Part shown: one piece after another, positions 19,002 through 27,189 of the stretch
Layout of the letters: each line of letters starts with the position of its first letter
Position numbering within the stretch: the stretch's first letter is position 1
DNA from: Porticoccaceae bacterium
Lineage (GTDB): Bacteria > Pseudomonadota > Gammaproteobacteria > Pseudomonadales > Porticoccaceae
DNA: 57,669 bases
Direction: 5' to 3'
Assembly (NCBI GenBank): GCA_017858135.1
Contig: JAFMBY010000005.1
Span: 1 to 57,669 of the forward strand
Position numbers and translations under genes: made by a program
Notes under the pieces: generated by a model
Database searches by the model: none
The model's input: only the letters and a program-made list of their open reading frames with translations
What the model was told of the DNA's origin: nothing

Positions 19002-21671
19002 CTACTTACTGCCTTTTTCTGCTGGGACCCATTTACCACTATTGTAAAATGCACTCCAGCCAGAGGGTTTGCCGTCTTCTTCACTGCGCACATACTGCTC
19101 TTTGGTTTTGCGGCTATAGCGGATAATTGTCGCCAATCCATTGGGATCTTTGACCGGCGCGGTCAACAGAAATTGATACTTTTCGTCAATCTGATCTTTG
19201 TAAGGCAACAACTCCGCAACGCTTGGCGCGCGGGTCTCTCGGTGTTTGGGGAACTGACTGGCAGCCAAAAACAGACCTGAAGCACCATCGCGAAGAACAT
19301 AGTGATCCTCGACTTTTTCACAGCGCAATTCCGGCATTGCAATAGGGTCGACCTTAGGCGGCGCCGCCTGACCGTTGCGCAGTAATTTGCGTGTATTTTT
19401 GCATGGCTCACCCGGCGCTATCTCGCCGGTGCAACCAAAATATTTGCCAAAGCGACCGGTCTTTAACTGCATTTCATTAGTACATTTGTCACATTCGATT
19501 ACTGGACCTTCGTAGCCTTTAATCACATATTGACCAGCTTCGACTTCGAAGCCACTGCAGTCTGGATTGTTACCACAGACATGCAGTTTGCGTTTTTCAT
19601 CGAGTAGGTAGCTATCCATGGCCGTATTACACAGTTTACAGCGATGCTTGTGCATCAATTGTTTCGATTCAGCCTCGTCATCTTCATCAATGTTAACCGC
19701 CTCATCACCGGCGGTTAAATTCACTGTCTGCTTGCAGCGTTCCTTGGGTGGCAGCGCATAGCCAGAACAGCCGAGAAACACACCGGTTCCGGCAGTTCGA
19801 ATCATCATCGGTCGGTTGCAGAGCGTGCAGGGAATATCGGTCTCGGTAGGCGCATTCGGGCGCATGCCGGCCTCCGCTTCTTTGGCACTTTCAACCTTTT
19901 CACTGAAGTCGCGATAGAAGCGGTTGAGCAGGTCTTTCCAGTTCAGAGTTCCATTGGCAATTTCATCGAGGTGCTCTTCCATGGTGGCAGTAAAGCCGTA
20001 GTCCATTAAATCATTAAAGCTCTCGGCCAATCGATCGGTGACAATGTCGCCAATCTTTTCAGCAAAAATACGCTTGTTTTCAATGCGTACATAACCACGA
20101 TCTTGAATCGTAGAGATAATCGCAGCATAGGTCGACGGACGGCCAATACCGCGCTTTTCCAACTCTTTTACCAGCGACGCTTCAGAGAAGCGGGCGATGG
20201 GTTTGGTAAAGTGCTGCTGAGGCACCAGCACCAACATATCCATCTTGTCGCCCTGTTTCAGGTCGGGCAGTTCGCCATCGTCATCGCCCTTGCGGTTGGC
20301 AGGCATCACGGCCAGATAACCGTCAAAACGAGTGACACGACCTTTGGCCGTCATCTCGTAATCGCCGGCTGCCACGGTTATTAATGTGGAGGTAAACTGG
20401 GCAGGAACCATCTGACACGCGACAAACTGCTGCCAGATCAATTGATAGAGCTTTTTCGCGTCGACTTCCATGCCGTCTAAGCTGCCCGGAGAAATATCGA
20501 TATTGGACGGACGTATGGCTTCGTGAGCCTCTTGAGCGCCAGACTTACTGCTGTATACCTTTGGCTCATCGGGCAGATAGCGGGCACCGTGGCGCACTTT
20601 AATATACTCGCGACAGGCGCTGACAGCGTCTTCACTTAAGTTGGTCGAGTCAGTTCGCATGTAGGTGATGTAGCCGCCTTCGTAAAGTCGCTGCGCCATC
20701 ATCATGGTTTTCTTGACGCCAAACCCGAGTCGGGTGCTGGCCGCTTGCTGCAGCGTTGAGGTGATAAACGGTGCCGATGGCTTTGAGGTTGTCGGCTTAT
20801 CTTCACGCTTGACCACCGAGTACTCGGCACCTCTGAGTGCCGCTAGCGCAGTATCAGTTTGTGCTTTATTAACGGGGCGAAAAGCTTTTCCTGAGTGACG
20901 CTTAACTTCAAAGCGAATTTTATCTTCACTGTCGCTGCTCGCTGCCGCGGCCGCGGCTTCAAGGTCAGCCTGCACAGTCCAGTATTCTTCAGGCTGGAAG
21001 GCACGGATTTCTCTCTCGCGCTCAACAATCATTTTCAGCGCAACAGATTGAACACGACCAGCCGACAGTCCACGACCAACTTTTTCCCAGAGCAAGGGTG
21101 AGACCATAAAGCCCACCACCCGATCAAGGAATCGACGTGCCTGCTGAGCATCGACACGGTTGGTATTGAGTACGCCGGGCTTTTCAAAGGCTGCGCGAAT
21201 GGCCTTTTTGGTGATTTCATTAAACACCACACGCTTGTAACGACTGTCATCCCCACCGATAACCTGTGTCAGGTGCCAGGCAATGGCCTCTCCCTCGCGA
21301 TCCAAATCCGTTGCCAGATAAACCGTGTCGGCGTCTTTGGCGAGTTTCTTCAGCTCTGCAACCACTTTTTCTTTGCCCGGCAGCGTCGCGTATTCGGCTT
21401 TCCAGTCATTCTCTGGATCCACACCCATGCTTTTAATCAGCTGCGATTTGGCTTTTGCTGCACGGTGGACAATTTTATCTTCCGGAGACAACTTGCGTGT
21501 TATCGCCGCTTGTCTGGCACGCTCTTTGGGGTCCACAGGGGCACGGTTGCCACCGGTCGGCAAGTCGCGAACATGGCCGACACTGGATTTGACAATAAAG
21601 TCATCACCCAGATAGCGGTTGATCGTTTTGGCTTTGGCGGGTGATTCTACAATTACGAGCGACTTTCCCAT
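19002..21671 (-). CDS. topA: DNA topoisomerase I
   Basis: Type IA topoisomerase that relaxes negative supercoils. The TOPRIM domain starts [20 protein letters not shown] and contains [19 protein letters not shown] (acidic Mg2+ residues). The active-site tyrosine is about Y337 in [13 protein letters not shown]. Three C-terminal zinc ribbons are visible (CTLCNRPM...C...C, CKLCNTAM...C...C, CDKCTNEM...C...C). I take ATG 21671 (MGKSLVIVE) rather than the ATG 14 codons earlier, because the family starts here. The C-terminal region may also contact RNA polymerase, as in E. coli. Confidence 0.98.
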   Translation of the reverse strand: MGKSLVIVESPAKAKTINRYLGDDFIVKSSVGHVRDLPTGGNRAPVDPKERARQAAITRKLSPEDKIVHRAAKAKSQLIKSMGVDPENDWKAEYATLPGKEKVVAELKKLAKDADTVYLATDLDREGEAIAWHLTQVIGGDDSRYKRVVFNEITKKAIRAAFEKPGVLNTNRVDAQQARRFLDRVVGFMVSPLLWEKVGRGLSAGRVQSVALKMIVEREREIRAFQPEEYWTVQADLEAAAAAASSDSEDKIRFEVKRHSGKAFRPVNKAQTDTALAALRGAEYSVVKREDKPTTSKPSAPFITSTLQQAASTRLGFGVKKTMMMAQRLYEGGYITYMRTDSTNLSEDAVSACREYIKVRHGARYLPDEPKVYSSKSGAQEAHEAIRPSNIDISPGSLDGMEVDAKKLYQLIWQQFVACQMVPAQFTSTLITVAAGDYEMTAKGRVTRFDGYLAVMPANRKGDDDGELPDLKQGDKMDMLVLVPQQHFTKPIARFSEASLVKELEKRGIGRPSTYAAIISTIQDRGYVRIENKRIFAEKIGDIVTDRLAESFNDLMDYGFTATMEEHLDEIANGTLNWKDLLNRFYRDFSEKVESAKEAEAGMRPNAPTETDIPCTLCNRPMMIRTAGTGVFLGCSGYALPPKERCKQTVNLTAGDEAVNIDEDDEAESKQLMHKHRCKLCNTAMDSYLLDEKRKLHVCGNNPDCSGFEVEAGQYVIKGYEGPVIECDKCTNEMQLKTGRFGKYFGCTGEIAPGEPCKNTRKLLRNGQAAPPKVDPIAMPELRCEKVEDHYVLRDGASGLFLAASQFPKHRETRAPSVAELLPYKDQIDEKYQFLLTAPVKDPNGLATIIRYSRKTKEQYVRSEEDGKPSGWSAFYNSGKWVPAEKGSK

Positions 21672-21803
21672 GAAGGCTACTTTCCCTAATTGGGCACGCG
21701 CCATCAATGGCACAGTGCTGACGATAAATTTACTTAAAAATAAGTGGCAACATACTCAAGGTGCGCATATATACGTGCTAGAACGCCCTCGGGTCAAGTT
21801 TCA

Positions 21804-22286
21804 TTAACAAATTTCTTTTGCCTGATGTTGTAATTTTTTTAAATTGTGAGCAATTTTTTCCAAATCTGCGGCGTTATCGCGTTCATTCCAGATCATGCCA
21901 ATTCCGGCATCGGTGGCAATAATTGCGCTGACACCAGACGGTAAGTCGTCCAACATTTCCCCTAAAAACGCATCCCATTGCGGCGACGCCTGACTTAATG
22001 TCCATTGCCATCCGGGACAGGCCGAATCCCAACCTCGCTTACTGAAGCGATGCAACACCCAGTTCTGACGACAGTCATCCGTCAGCCAGGGTAATCGATA
22101 ACAGACGCACTCAAGACGCGTCTCATCTTCTCGCGCATCTGGACGCCGATACAAGGTTACCTGCAGCCCAGCACTGCCTGCGGAGCGCCTCAGTTCGGTA
22201 ATCAGCTTCTGACGCGGTGACTGCCTGAACCACATCAGCGGCGACAGAACAATTGCCACTGCCAAAACTATTAACAACCACGTCAT
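21804..22286 (-). CDS. Single-pass membrane-anchored protein, unknown function
   Basis: 160 residues with one N-terminal membrane helix (MTWLLIVLAVAIVLSPLMWF) followed by a basic stretch and a soluble domain containing several Trp residues and conserved-looking TLYRRPDA and WTLSQASP segments. I do not recognise a family with certainty; similar short anchored proteins occur upstream of topA in related genomes in my memory, but this is not verified. The gap to topA is 132 bases, same strand. Confidence 0.65.
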   Translation of the reverse strand: MTWLLIVLAVAIVLSPLMWFRQSPRQKLITELRRSAGSAGLQVTLYRRPDAREDETRLECVCYRLPWLTDDCRQNWVLHRFSKRGWDSACPGWQWTLSQASPQWDAFLGEMLDDLPSGVSAIIATDAGIGMIWNERDNAADLEKIAHNLKKLQHQAKEIC

Positions 22287-22370
22287 TTCATACTACTCTT
22301 ATAGCTAAAGATTTGTGTGTCCAGCGATTAATCATCTCTGGTAAATCAACCAACAACAAGGAGTAATCAC

Positions 22371-22811
22371 ATGTCTACTTATAAACACCTGCTAGTCGGA
22401 CTTGATCTATCGCCAGAATCACAGCAAGTGGTGGACCGCGTCAAGCAGCTTTTCGCTGATCGTGATGTGAAAATCTCACTCTGCCACATCCTCGAACCTC
22501 TCGCTTTCACCTACGGCGGCGACATACCGGTAGATCTATCCGATGTTCAGTTTCAACTGGAGCAACAGGCCAAAGAGCGGCTGAGCACGCTCGCTGAGCA
22601 ACTCAATGTTGCAGACGATAATCAGCATGTAGTACTCGGCCAGCCAGCCAACGAAATGCATCGAATGGCCCGAGAGCAGGACGTCGATTTAATTATCGTC
22701 GGCAGTCATGGTCGCCACGGCTTGGCACTCATATTCGGCTCTACCAGCAACAGTGTCTTGCATGGCGCGCAATGCGATGTGCTGGCTGTCCGCATCACCG
22801 AAGACAACTAA
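22371..22811 (+). CDS. Universal stress protein (UspA family)
   Basis: 146 residues, a single Usp domain starting MSTYKHLLVGLDLSPESQ. The ATP-binding signature G-x2-G-x9-G-S/T is present (VGSHGRHGLALIFGSTSN), so it belongs to the nucleotide-binding branch. The ribosome-binding site AAGGAG is clear, 8 bases upstream. It stands alone, divergent from the membrane-anchored gene, and is followed by a long perfect inverted repeat. Confidence 0.95.
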   Translation: MSTYKHLLVGLDLSPESQQVVDRVKQLFADRDVKISLCHILEPLAFTYGGDIPVDLSDVQFQLEQQAKERLSTLAEQLNVADDNQHVVLGQPANEMHRMAREQDVDLIIVGSHGRHGLALIFGSTSNSVLHGAQCDVLAVRITEDN

Positions 22812-22817
22812 TTGTCC

Positions 22818-22892
22818 GCTGTGGCAAAGCCCCTGCATTAATCTGCAACCCTCACAAAAATTGAGCTTTGTCACCAGGGGCTTTGCCACAGC
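22818..22892. repeat. 18-bp perfect inverted repeat with 39-base loop
   Basis: Arms GCTGTGGCAAAGCCCCTG (22818-22835) and its exact reverse complement (22875-22892), starting 7 bases after the usp stop. There is no T-tract after the second arm, so it is not a standard intrinsic terminator. It could stabilise the usp transcript, terminate both strands, or be a small mobile-repeat remnant. The rest of the gap to slt (22893-23109) shows nothing else. Confidence 0.75.
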
Positions 22893-23109
22893 CTGAGGTT
22901 GCCGCAGTCTGACCTAAAAGGGGCTTCCAACACACCACCCTCTCGCCTTACACTCTCTGGCTGCGCTCGCGTTATTGTTTCAACTCTAACATTCTGATTA
23001 CAACATCAGATACGGTTATCATTATTCATGTTTTTTAATTAAGGCTGCCACTATCTCTCGTCTCTTAACAGTTCATCAGTGGGCAACACGCCATCTACTG
23101 ATCATCGCT

Positions 23110-25083
23110 ATGTCGATGTTTACCTGTGGCGGCGTTGTGGCTAATGTTGCGGTCGTCCGAGCCGACCAGGAGGTGCCCAAATTTTTGGCGCAGCAGCGCC
23201 TACTGTACGCTGAGGCTATCGAACTGATACGCAAAGGCAAGTCGCAGCAGCTCACTGAACAGCGCCAACAGCTCGTCGACTATCCGCTTTACCCCTACCT
23301 GTTATATGCCGACCTTGCCGCCAATATGCGCTATGCTCGACGCCAGGAAATCAATCGCTATCTGAGCGACTATCAGGGCACGGTAAAAGCCCAGCACCTG
23401 CGCAGCCGCTGGCTCAGCTATCTGGCCAAATACAGCTATTGGCCAGCCTTTATGGCGGCCTACGACGCTAAACAAGCCAGTGTTAAACACCAGTGTCAAT
23501 TCCATTTAGCGCGGTATGAACAGAGTAAAAAAGATGCGCAATTAGCGGAGCAAAAAAATGACGCATTAAATGCAGGCGTGGCGCTTTGGAATGTTGGCAA
23601 ATCACAACCCAAAGAGTGTGACAAGCTATTTGATCGCCTGATTGCCAACAACAAGATTACTCAAACACTGGCCTGGCAGCGCTTCAATAAAGCACTGCTC
23701 AACCATCAGTACCCGTTGGCCAAATACCTCCAGCGCTTTCTCAAAAGCCGCCACTATAAAGAACTCGCCAAACTCTATTATCAAGTCGACCGCAATCCCA
23801 ATAGCATCAGCCAGTTCGATAGGTTCACCAGTGAAACACAAGACGAGCTGAGCATCATTGAACATGCACTGGTGCACCTGGCGCGTCGCAATAGTCACGC
23901 CACGTTAAAATACTGGAGTCACTACCAACAGACTCATGAATTTAGCCACCGGGCGCGCAGTGCCATTGTCAGTGCTATTGTTAAAGGCCTCTATCAGCAG
24001 GGGTTTAAAACAATCGCCGACGCGTATTTCGCCGACCATCTGCAACTGCTTAACGACACATCAGAGGGTAGATTGACCGAGTGGAGAATTCGCCAGGCGC
24101 TGCAGGAGAGAGATTGGCCCGGCGTGCGGCTGTGGTTAAAACGTCTGCCAGACACCCTGCAAACTCGCAATGCATGGCGCTATTGGACGATCCGCAGCAT
24201 GCAGAGCGACCCAAGTACCACGGAAAACCCTGCACTTCAGGAGATGACCGAGCGTCTCGCTCGAGAAAGGGACTTTTACGGCTTTTTGGCCAGCGACATG
24301 CTCGACCGAGAGTACAGTATGAATCACAATGCCGTCCCCATTGATGAACAGCGTCTCGCCGCGATTAAAGCACTCCCCGCCATGGCCAGAGCGCGTGAGC
24401 TGATGTTTCACCAAGATATGCTCAATGCCAATCGCGAGTGGTATCAAGCCTCTGCGGGGTTTAGCGACCAAGATTGGCTGGCAGCAGCGATTGTCGCCGG
24501 ACAGTGGCAGTGGCATAGCAAAGCCATTGCCAGCCTCGGCCATGCACAATACTGGGACGACGTTGAGCTGCGCTTCCCGCTCGCCTATGCGAGCCTTATT
24601 GACAACGCGGCGCAGCGCACCGATCTCGACAACTGGTTATTATTTGCACTGGCACGCCAGGAGAGCGCCTTCGAGGCCTCAGCGACGTCACCGGCAGGCG
24701 CGATGGGTTTAATGCAGGTTATGCCTGGAACGGCAAAAAGCACCGCGCGAAAATTTAACATTCCCTATCGCAAACGCTCACAGTTGCACAATCCGGAAAC
24801 CAATATTGCCATTGCCAGCCGCTACTACAGAGAACTTCTCACGCGTTATGAGGGCAGCCGCATTCTCGCCAGCGCTGCCTATAACGCAGGCCCCTATCGG
24901 GTCGATCAATGGCTGGCAAAAAGTGCTGGCAAACTGCCCTTCGATATCTGGATGGAAATTATTCCCTACCGTGAAACCCGCGCCTATGTGCGCAATATTC
25001 TTATGTACGGGATTATCTACTCACGCAAAATGGGCCAACAACCACCGATGCTGCTGCGCGCTGAAACCTATAGGCTACTGTAA
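23110..25083 (+). CDS. slt: Soluble lytic murein transglycosylase
   Basis: Periplasmic exolytic enzyme that cleaves peptidoglycan to 1,6-anhydromuropeptides. A long N-terminal alpha-helical superhelix (about residues 25-490) precedes the C-terminal SLT domain with FALARQESAFEASATSPAGA (catalytic Glu about 518), GLMQVMPGTA and SAAYNAGPYRVDQWL. Length and order match Slt70. The ATG at 23110 leaves a signal peptide without a positively charged n-region; the frame is open upstream and encodes RHLLIIAM just before, but has no standard start codon there. The downstream tatD gene begins 2 bases after the stop. Confidence 0.94.
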   Translation: MSMFTCGGVVANVAVVRADQEVPKFLAQQRLLYAEAIELIRKGKSQQLTEQRQQLVDYPLYPYLLYADLAANMRYARRQEINRYLSDYQGTVKAQHLRSRWLSYLAKYSYWPAFMAAYDAKQASVKHQCQFHLARYEQSKKDAQLAEQKNDALNAGVALWNVGKSQPKECDKLFDRLIANNKITQTLAWQRFNKALLNHQYPLAKYLQRFLKSRHYKELAKLYYQVDRNPNSISQFDRFTSETQDELSIIEHALVHLARRNSHATLKYWSHYQQTHEFSHRARSAIVSAIVKGLYQQGFKTIADAYFADHLQLLNDTSEGRLTEWRIRQALQERDWPGVRLWLKRLPDTLQTRNAWRYWTIRSMQSDPSTTENPALQEMTERLARERDFYGFLASDMLDREYSMNHNAVPIDEQRLAAIKALPAMARARELMFHQDMLNANREWYQASAGFSDQDWLAAAIVAGQWQWHSKAIASLGHAQYWDDVELRFPLAYASLIDNAAQRTDLDNWLLFALARQESAFEASATSPAGAMGLMQVMPGTAKSTARKFNIPYRKRSQLHNPETNIAIASRYYRELLTRYEGSRILASAAYNAGPYRVDQWLAKSAGKLPFDIWMEIIPYRETRAYVRNILMYGIIYSRKMGQQPPMLLRAETYRLL

Positions 25084-25085
25084 CC

Positions 25086-25883
25086 ATGATGATCGATATC
25101 GGCGTTAACCTCTCCAATCCTCGCTTTGATAAAGACCGACAGGCGGTGCTCGAACGCGCTCGCGACGCCGGTGTCGAGAAACTGATTCTCACCGGTACCT
25201 CGGTCAGTGAAAGCCACAGCGTTAGCCAGCTGTGTGCAGAATATTGCGACCGCTTTCCAGAGATGCTCTATGCCACCGCGGGGATTCATCCACACGACGC
25301 CAAATCGCTAAACCAAGAGTCGATAGGCATGCTCAGAGACCTAGCGACACAGCCCCATGTCGTTGCCATCGGTGAGATGGGGCTGGATTTTAACCGTAAC
25401 TTTTCCACCCCGGCGCAACAGGAAAAGGCCTTTGAGGCACAACTCGAACTGGCTGCGGACTTAAAACTTCCGGTGTTTCTGCATGAGCGCGATGCGGCCG
25501 AGCGTCAACTGCAAATTCTGAAAAACTATCGAGATCATTTAGTCGACGCAGTAACGCATTGCTTTACAGGCTCCAGAGATGCTCTCTACGGCTATTTAGA
25601 TCTCGATCTCCATATAGGCATTACCGGATGGGTTTGCGATGATAGGCGCGGCACAGAGCTTCAGGGGCTAGTGGCCGATATCCCCTTGCAGCGTTTAATG
25701 GTGGAAACCGATGCGCCCTACCTACTGCCGAAGACAATGCCCGAGCCGCCGAAAGGCAAACGCAACGAGCCGGCTTTTTTACCTTTGGTGATTGGCAAAA
25801 TTGCCGAACACAGAACTGAATCTGCCGAGCAACTGGCTCAACAGACCACTGATAATACGATGAGGTTTTTTAGACTAGACTAG
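25086..25883 (+). CDS. tatD: TatD-family Mg2+-dependent nuclease
   Basis: Metal-dependent TIM-barrel hydrolase; E. coli TatD is a 3'-5' exonuclease acting on DNA damaged by oxidation. The sequence follows E. coli TatD itself rather than YcfH/YjjV: MMIDIGVNLSNPRFDKDR, ATAGIHPHDAK, AIGEMGLDFNRNFS, THCFTGSRD, GITGWVCDDRRG and VETDAPYLLPK. The last Asp and the His residues are metal ligands. The gene follows slt by 2 bases, so they form an operon. 265 residues, full length. Confidence 0.94.
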   Translation: MMIDIGVNLSNPRFDKDRQAVLERARDAGVEKLILTGTSVSESHSVSQLCAEYCDRFPEMLYATAGIHPHDAKSLNQESIGMLRDLATQPHVVAIGEMGLDFNRNFSTPAQQEKAFEAQLELAADLKLPVFLHERDAAERQLQILKNYRDHLVDAVTHCFTGSRDALYGYLDLDLHIGITGWVCDDRRGTELQGLVADIPLQRLMVETDAPYLLPKTMPEPPKGKRNEPAFLPLVIGKIAEHRTESAEQLAQQTTDNTMRFFRLD

Positions 25884-25922
25884 CTTCAGCGGGACTAAAC
25901 TCGGCGCGGTCAGAAAAATTGC

Positions 25923-26396
25923 TTAATCCTCTGCAGAAACTCTATCACCCACTGCAATCACACCATTGCTGCGGATCTGTGCGCGCAATCCACCCTGATG
26001 GACAAGGTCGGGCAGTAGTCTCACGCCGAGCCGTTTCTGTAGGCTGGCGCAGGGCTCGCAGAGCTGCACGCCATAGAAACTGACATTATTAATGGTAAAG
26101 GTTTTACCCACCAGATCATTGAGACCAATACCCTGGGTGACCAGATTGCGACGAAAGTCGCTGTTGTGAAAACCATGACCATTGCGCTGATTAAATGACT
26201 CAATCACCTCAGATTCAATCAAGGTAATTTCCCAGTCTGGCTGACCTTTGTAATTCGAACGATTTTTGCCCGTCTGAGAAAAATAACGGTCGCCTTCAAT
26301 GCCTTTGCCCGCTTTCAAAGAGACCTTCTGATGCCCCATCACACCGGCACCCTTAGTTGCCGCGACATAGATTCCGAGGATAGTTCCCGCCGCCAT
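25923..26396 (-). CDS. MOSC-domain protein
   Basis: 157 residues of MOSC type, a domain in molybdenum-cofactor sulfurases and YiiM-like proteins that handle Mo-cofactor or N-hydroxylated substrates. Seen are GDRYFSQTGKNRSNYKG near the N-terminal third, a FRRNLVTQGIGLNDLVGKTF core typical of MOSC, and the conserved Cys in VQLCEPCASLQKR. The start is ATG 26396 with AAGGAG 6 bases upstream. It follows the HD-domain gene by 10 bases, so the two form an operon. Confidence 0.88.
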   Translation of the reverse strand: MAAGTILGIYVAATKGAGVMGHQKVSLKAGKGIEGDRYFSQTGKNRSNYKGQPDWEITLIESEVIESFNQRNGHGFHNSDFRRNLVTQGIGLNDLVGKTFTINNVSFYGVQLCEPCASLQKRLGVRLLPDLVHQGGLRAQIRSNGVIAVGDRVSAED

Positions 26397-26406
26397 TACC
26401 GGCTCC

Positions 26407-26979
26407 TTAATGCTCAAAAAAGCTTTTATACATACTGTTTTTGGGCGCACTAAAGACATTGCGCACCATAGGCTCAAATAGACTCAAATCTAACTTAGGC
26501 ATGTCCGGATCAAACGATGGGTCATCGTATTTGGCAATAAAGCGGGCGGTGCGCTTAAAGTTCGGATTGTCGCGATACTGATCGCGCATATTGCGGTCGG
26601 CACCGAGGAAATGGAAAAAATTATAGCCTTGAAAGATAGCGTGATGCTTAATCATCCAGTGATTTTCCTCGGACACAAAAGGCTGCAAAATCACTGCAGC
26701 AACATCGGCGTGATTGGCACTGCCAAGCGTGTCACCAATATCATGCAGCAGTGCACAGACCACATATTCTTCATCTTCACCGGCCTCAGCGGCGCGGTGA
26801 GCAGTCTGTAATGAATGCTGTAAACGGTCGATGGCAAAGCCGCCGTAATCGCCAGTCAACAATTCCATATGCGCTAAAATACGATCAGGCAGTTTCTTGA
26901 AATAAGCGATTTGCTCCGGAAGAATAAGTTGCCAGTCTTCAGCTGTACTCTCTGACATTTTGGAAAATGATGCTTGCAT
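26407..26979 (-). CDS. HD-domain protein, probable mixed-valent diiron oxygenase (PhnZ/MIOX-like)
   Basis: 190 residues. An HD fold with the ligand set of PhnZ and myo-inositol oxygenase: H55 (RLQHSLQTA), H79-D80 (ALLHDIGDT), H90 (SANHADV), H112 or H113 (IKHHAIFQ) and an Asp around 152-153 (AKYDDPSF). Six such ligands distinguish diiron oxygenases from plain HD phosphohydrolases, but the substrate cannot be read; PhnZ acts on an aminophosphonate and MIOX on inositol. ATG 26979 has AAGGGG upstream. It is transcribed with the MOSC gene. Confidence 0.75.
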   Translation of the reverse strand: MQASFSKMSESTAEDWQLILPEQIAYFKKLPDRILAHMELLTGDYGGFAIDRLQHSLQTAHRAAEAGEDEEYVVCALLHDIGDTLGSANHADVAAVILQPFVSEENHWMIKHHAIFQGYNFFHFLGADRNMRDQYRDNPNFKRTARFIAKYDDPSFDPDMPKLDLSLFEPMVRNVFSAPKNSMYKSFFEH

Positions 26980-27129
26980 AATAGCCCCTTATAAAACCCT
27001 TTAAGCCCAGATCCGACACTGCTCGCGTCGAATTTAACCAGTCAGGTTAAACTAATTTTTGTCGTTGCCGAGATACTAGCAGTCCAGCAGATTTTTTTCT
27101 ATGCGGGAATAATCCCTGGCTAAAACGCA

Positions 27130-27153
27130 AACCAGCCCTAAAAAGGGCTGGTT
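27130..27153 (-). terminator. Hairpin terminator of the GH3 gene
   Basis: Perfect 10-bp stem AACCAGCCCT/AGGGCTGGTT with a 4-base loop, 37 bases past the GH3 stop. On the minus strand the stem is followed by TGCGTTTT, a weak T-tract, so Rho-independent termination is likely but not ideal. Confidence 0.6.
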
Positions 27154-27189
27154 GCAGAATATCTCTCGACGTCGAGTCGCGGTCAAAAT

